This document shows, in pieces, positions 5,465-7,714 of a stretch of DNA of 7,714 bases. The notes beneath the pieces were generated by a model. The model saw only the letters and a program-made list of their open reading frames with translations. It did no database searches and was not told the DNA's origin. Source of the DNA: Parachlamydiales bacterium. GTDB taxonomy: Bacteria; Chlamydiota; Chlamydiia; Chlamydiales; SM23-39. The stretch covers positions 5,578 through 13,291 of the forward strand of contig PLXF01000038.1 of assembly GCA_003151315.1 (NCBI GenBank). Reading direction: 5' to 3'. The number at the start of each line of letters is the position of its first letter. The stretch's first letter is position 1. The position numbers were made by a program, and so were the translations under genes.

Positions 5465-7714
5465 CAGATGATGTGCAGCTCAGAGTCTTCCATTTCAATG
5501 ATGTAAAGCAGCTTTACAAGAAAAAGAGTAAGGCCCTTTTTCAGATCGCTATTGTGGGCGGACTTCTGGCGGGCCTTGTCATTTTTGCGCGGGGGCCAAA
5601 ATATAAAATCGAGGCCTCATTCAAGGAGAGCAAAGACCGAGATAGCAACGAAGATTTGTTGAAAAATTTATTCACCGTTTCGTCGAGTAAAGATTCGTCT
5701 GAGATCAGCTCCTATATGCGATCTAATGCGGTGCTTCGCCCTCTCATTGAAAATATTGGGCTCCAGGCTGTGGTTACACAAGCTTCATTTCCTCAGAAAT
5801 TAACGCGGCGATTTTGGGAGACTCTTCAAGCTGAATGGGGCAGCCCTTTGTCCGATATGGATACATTTGCCTTTAAGCAAGTGCGGTACGAGGGGGAAAT
5901 CCCTTTTTCATTGGGACTTTATTTCATCGATAAAACCCATTTTGAAGTGAGAGATGGAAAGCAGGTGGTTTTTAGTGGGGCAGTCGGAGAGGCTGTTCAA
6001 TACAAAAACATCTCTTTTACACTAACGGGCGTGCCCCAAACCCTTGCTTTGCGAAAGGTGTATCCTTTGCGCATTGAGCCTTGGACCAATCGGGCCGATT
6101 GGATCCGTTCCCATTTACAAATTGTTGCAGCCAAATCGACCCCCTCCATTTATCAATTGACCTTTCCCATTCGGGATCGGAAAAAGGGTGTGGAAATTGT
6201 CAATGGATTGATGGTGCAGTTTCAACAATATTTAGAAGTGCAATATCAGCAGTTTGCCGATATGCAGCTCACCTATTTGTCGAAGCGGCAACATGAGCTT
6301 TTTGAGCAGCTCGATGGCGCTTTAAAAGAACATGCGACCTACTTAAGCCGTTCTTTAGGAGAAAAAGGGTTTATGAACTTAGAGCAGGAGCTTAAAGTTT
6401 ATTTAAATCCTTACTTAAAAATGGTGGAAAAATCATTAGGAATCGATTTGGAGCTGCAGCGTCTTAAAGAGGGCGCTCCGTTGCGAGATGAGAGCCCTTT
6501 TGCCCATTCTCTTAAAACCCTATTTTTAAATATTCAATCGCTAGAACAAGAACGGGATCTTTTAGAAATTTCTTTATCCCAATCACTGGGGAATAATGCG
6601 ATTGAAACTCCCCATTGGGAACTCGATCAGGTTCGGGAAAAAAAGGAGAAGATGGAGAGTTTCTTAGAGAAGGTGCGTTCCCCTTCTTCTATAACGAGCT
6701 CTTTCCTCGATATCACGTTTGCTCCCGATCCGATGATTGCCGCTTGGGCAAAACGGATTCAAGAGAGCGAAGCTGCCCTTAAAGAGAGGGGCGATATGGT
6801 GGAGTATTTGACCAATTCGGCTCGCCTTTTATCGATTCGGGAGAAAATTTTACAAGGGCGCTTTTTGCACAAAGGGTCCATCCCTCCAGAGTTTGAAGGG
6901 ATCGATCTCAAAACGTCTCGGCGCCTTTTTATCGATTACAACCGTCGTCTCGATGAGTGTGAGGCGACTATTCGGCATATCGACACCTTGCGTGGGCAGA
7001 TGCTGGAGCCCTCTTTTGAAGTGAGCTCTTTGAGTGGGGTATTAAAAGATCCGATTGGACAAAATTTAATCGCGCAAGCCTCCCAGATTAGTTTCCAATT
7101 GAAAGATCAGAAGAACCGCACGTCGAAAGAGGGGGAAAGGTGGCGAGAGGATCTCGATCTCAAGCGCAATTTATTAGGGGGCCATCTCGACCAGCTCTAC
7201 CAAATGGAAAAAACGAATTCGGTACTAATTCGAGAGAAAATTGGGAGTTTGCAACAAGTCAGTCTCGATTGCATCAATCGGCAAATTTCGGTTATTCAAG
7301 AGCAAATCGAAGGGGCCATCATCCATCGCTCCGCAGATCTTCTCCAAGAGAAGAAATTATTAGAGGAAAAAATGGGGGAGATCCGTACCCACTTGGTGGA
7401 ACTGCCCCAAAAATGGCATATGGATAACCTGTTACAACTCAAGTCAAAGATGAGCAACCAGATGATGCAAGCGGTTGTAGGTTTAGTGGAATCGAAGACA
7501 ATCGGACACCAAATGCATAGGATCGAATCGAAACCGCTCGATTTTGCCATTGCCCCCTATTCCCCCACTTCTCCTCGCCTCTTTTTACATGTGTTTTTTG
7601 GGGCTTTTTTGGCCGGATTTGGCCTTTTTTTTAGAGATCTTTTGCGCGCGATTCAACGGGGATTTCCGATGGATAGCGAAAAGTTAAAAACATTGAAATT
7701 CCCTTTTAGCGGAG
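5461..7714 (+). CDS. Wzz/GumC-type polysaccharide co-polymerase, 3'-truncated by window
   Basis: The frame is uninterrupted from ATG 5461 to the window edge, giving 751 codons. The start overlaps the preceding stop as ATGA, implying translational coupling. Residues 1-24 are cytoplasmic and basic near the end (KKKSK), and residues about 25-43 form a first membrane helix (IAIVGGLLAGLVIF). A Wzz-like segment follows, with YMRSNAVLRPLIENIG near 85-100 and EIVNGLMVQFQQYLEVQY near 245-262. A long, charged, helical and probably coiled-coil stretch then runs to about 680. The proline-rich IAPYSPTSPR (697-706) precedes a second membrane helix (707-724), and a cytoplasmic segment ending KLKTLKFPFSG resembles the linker before the C-terminal domain of GumC/Wzc proteins. 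The protein would set chain length and link the polymerase to the exporter. Whether a tyrosine kinase domain follows lies outside the window. The periplasmic part, about 660 residues, is much longer than usual. Confidence 0.87.
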   Translation, partial: MTDDVQLRVFHFNDVKQLYKKKSKALFQIAIVGGLLAGLVIFARGPKYKIEASFKESKDRDSNEDLLKNLFTVSSSKDSSEISSYMRSNAVLRPLIENIGLQAVVTQASFPQKLTRRFWETLQAEWGSPLSDMDTFAFKQVRYEGEIPFSLGLYFIDKTHFEVRDGKQVVFSGAVGEAVQYKNISFTLTGVPQTLALRKVYPLRIEPWTNRADWIRSHLQIVAAKSTPSIYQLTFPIRDRKKGVEIVNGLMVQFQQYLEVQYQQFADMQLTYLSKRQHELFEQLDGALKEHATYLSRSLGEKGFMNLEQELKVYLNPYLKMVEKSLGIDLELQRLKEGAPLRDESPFAHSLKTLFLNIQSLEQERDLLEISLSQSLGNNAIETPHWELDQVREKKEKMESFLEKVRSPSSITSSFLDITFAPDPMIAAWAKRIQESEAALKERGDMVEYLTNSARLLSIREKILQGRFLHKGSIPPEFEGIDLKTSRRLFIDYNRRLDECEATIRHIDTLRGQMLEPSFEVSSLSGVLKDPIGQNLIAQASQISFQLKDQKNRTSKEGERWREDLDLKRNLLGGHLDQLYQMEKTNSVLIREKIGSLQQVSLDCINRQISVIQEQIEGAIIHRSADLLQEKKLLEEKMGEIRTHLVELPQKWHMDNLLQLKSKMSNQMMQAVVGLVESKTIGHQMHRIESKPLDFAIAPYSPTSPRLFLHVFFGAFLAGFGLFFRDLLRAIQRGFPMDSEKLKTLKFPFSG

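Noticed and set aside
6081..7550. Short open frames on both strands within 6081-7550
   Set aside because: They overlap the continuous 751-codon co-polymerase frame and show no motifs of their own.

Overview
The window is from a bacterium with a Gram-negative type envelope. A lipobox-bearing outer-membrane polysaccharide exporter is followed by an inner-membrane polysaccharide co-polymerase, and base composition is moderate (roughly mid-40s % G+C by eye). The style would suit an environmental, Chlamydia-related or other host-associated lineage, but nothing here proves a taxon, so that is only a guess. Several starts lack a clear Shine-Dalgarno sequence.

Layout. Positions 2-1069 (+) hold the 3' part of nnr, the bifunctional NAD(P)H-hydrate repair enzyme; its 5' end lies outside the window. 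Positions 1044-1226 hold a compact, gene-less inverted-repeat element (MITE-like, copy 1) flanked by a possible 9-bp target duplication. Positions 1243-2796 (-) encode an unassigned protein whose scattered motifs fit the endonuclease/exonuclease/phosphatase (EEP) fold, with about 285 residues between the first and second motifs. Positions 2865-3275 hold a second, larger copy of the same element, interrupted by a 109-bp imperfect palindrome and by an inverted partial copy of its own left arm. Positions 3264-4259 (-) encode a UDP-glucuronate 4-epimerase-like short-chain dehydrogenase. Positions 4352-5464 (+) encode a Wza/GumB-type export lipoprotein (OPX). This overlaps by four bases a Wzz/GumC-type co-polymerase (PCP) that starts at 5461 and is still open at the window end.

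How it fits together. The epimerase (supply of a UDP-galacturonate-type precursor) and the divergent OPX-PCP operon (chain length control and transport to the surface) look like one edge of a capsule or exopolysaccharide locus that continues to the right. The left part is a housekeeping repair gene plus a probable accessory gene bracketed by two directly oriented copies of the repeat element. The most striking feature is that the repeat element supplies the stop codon and last residues of both nnr and the epimerase gene, so it has reshaped two protein C-termini. No rRNA, tRNA, CRISPR array or transposase gene was seen.
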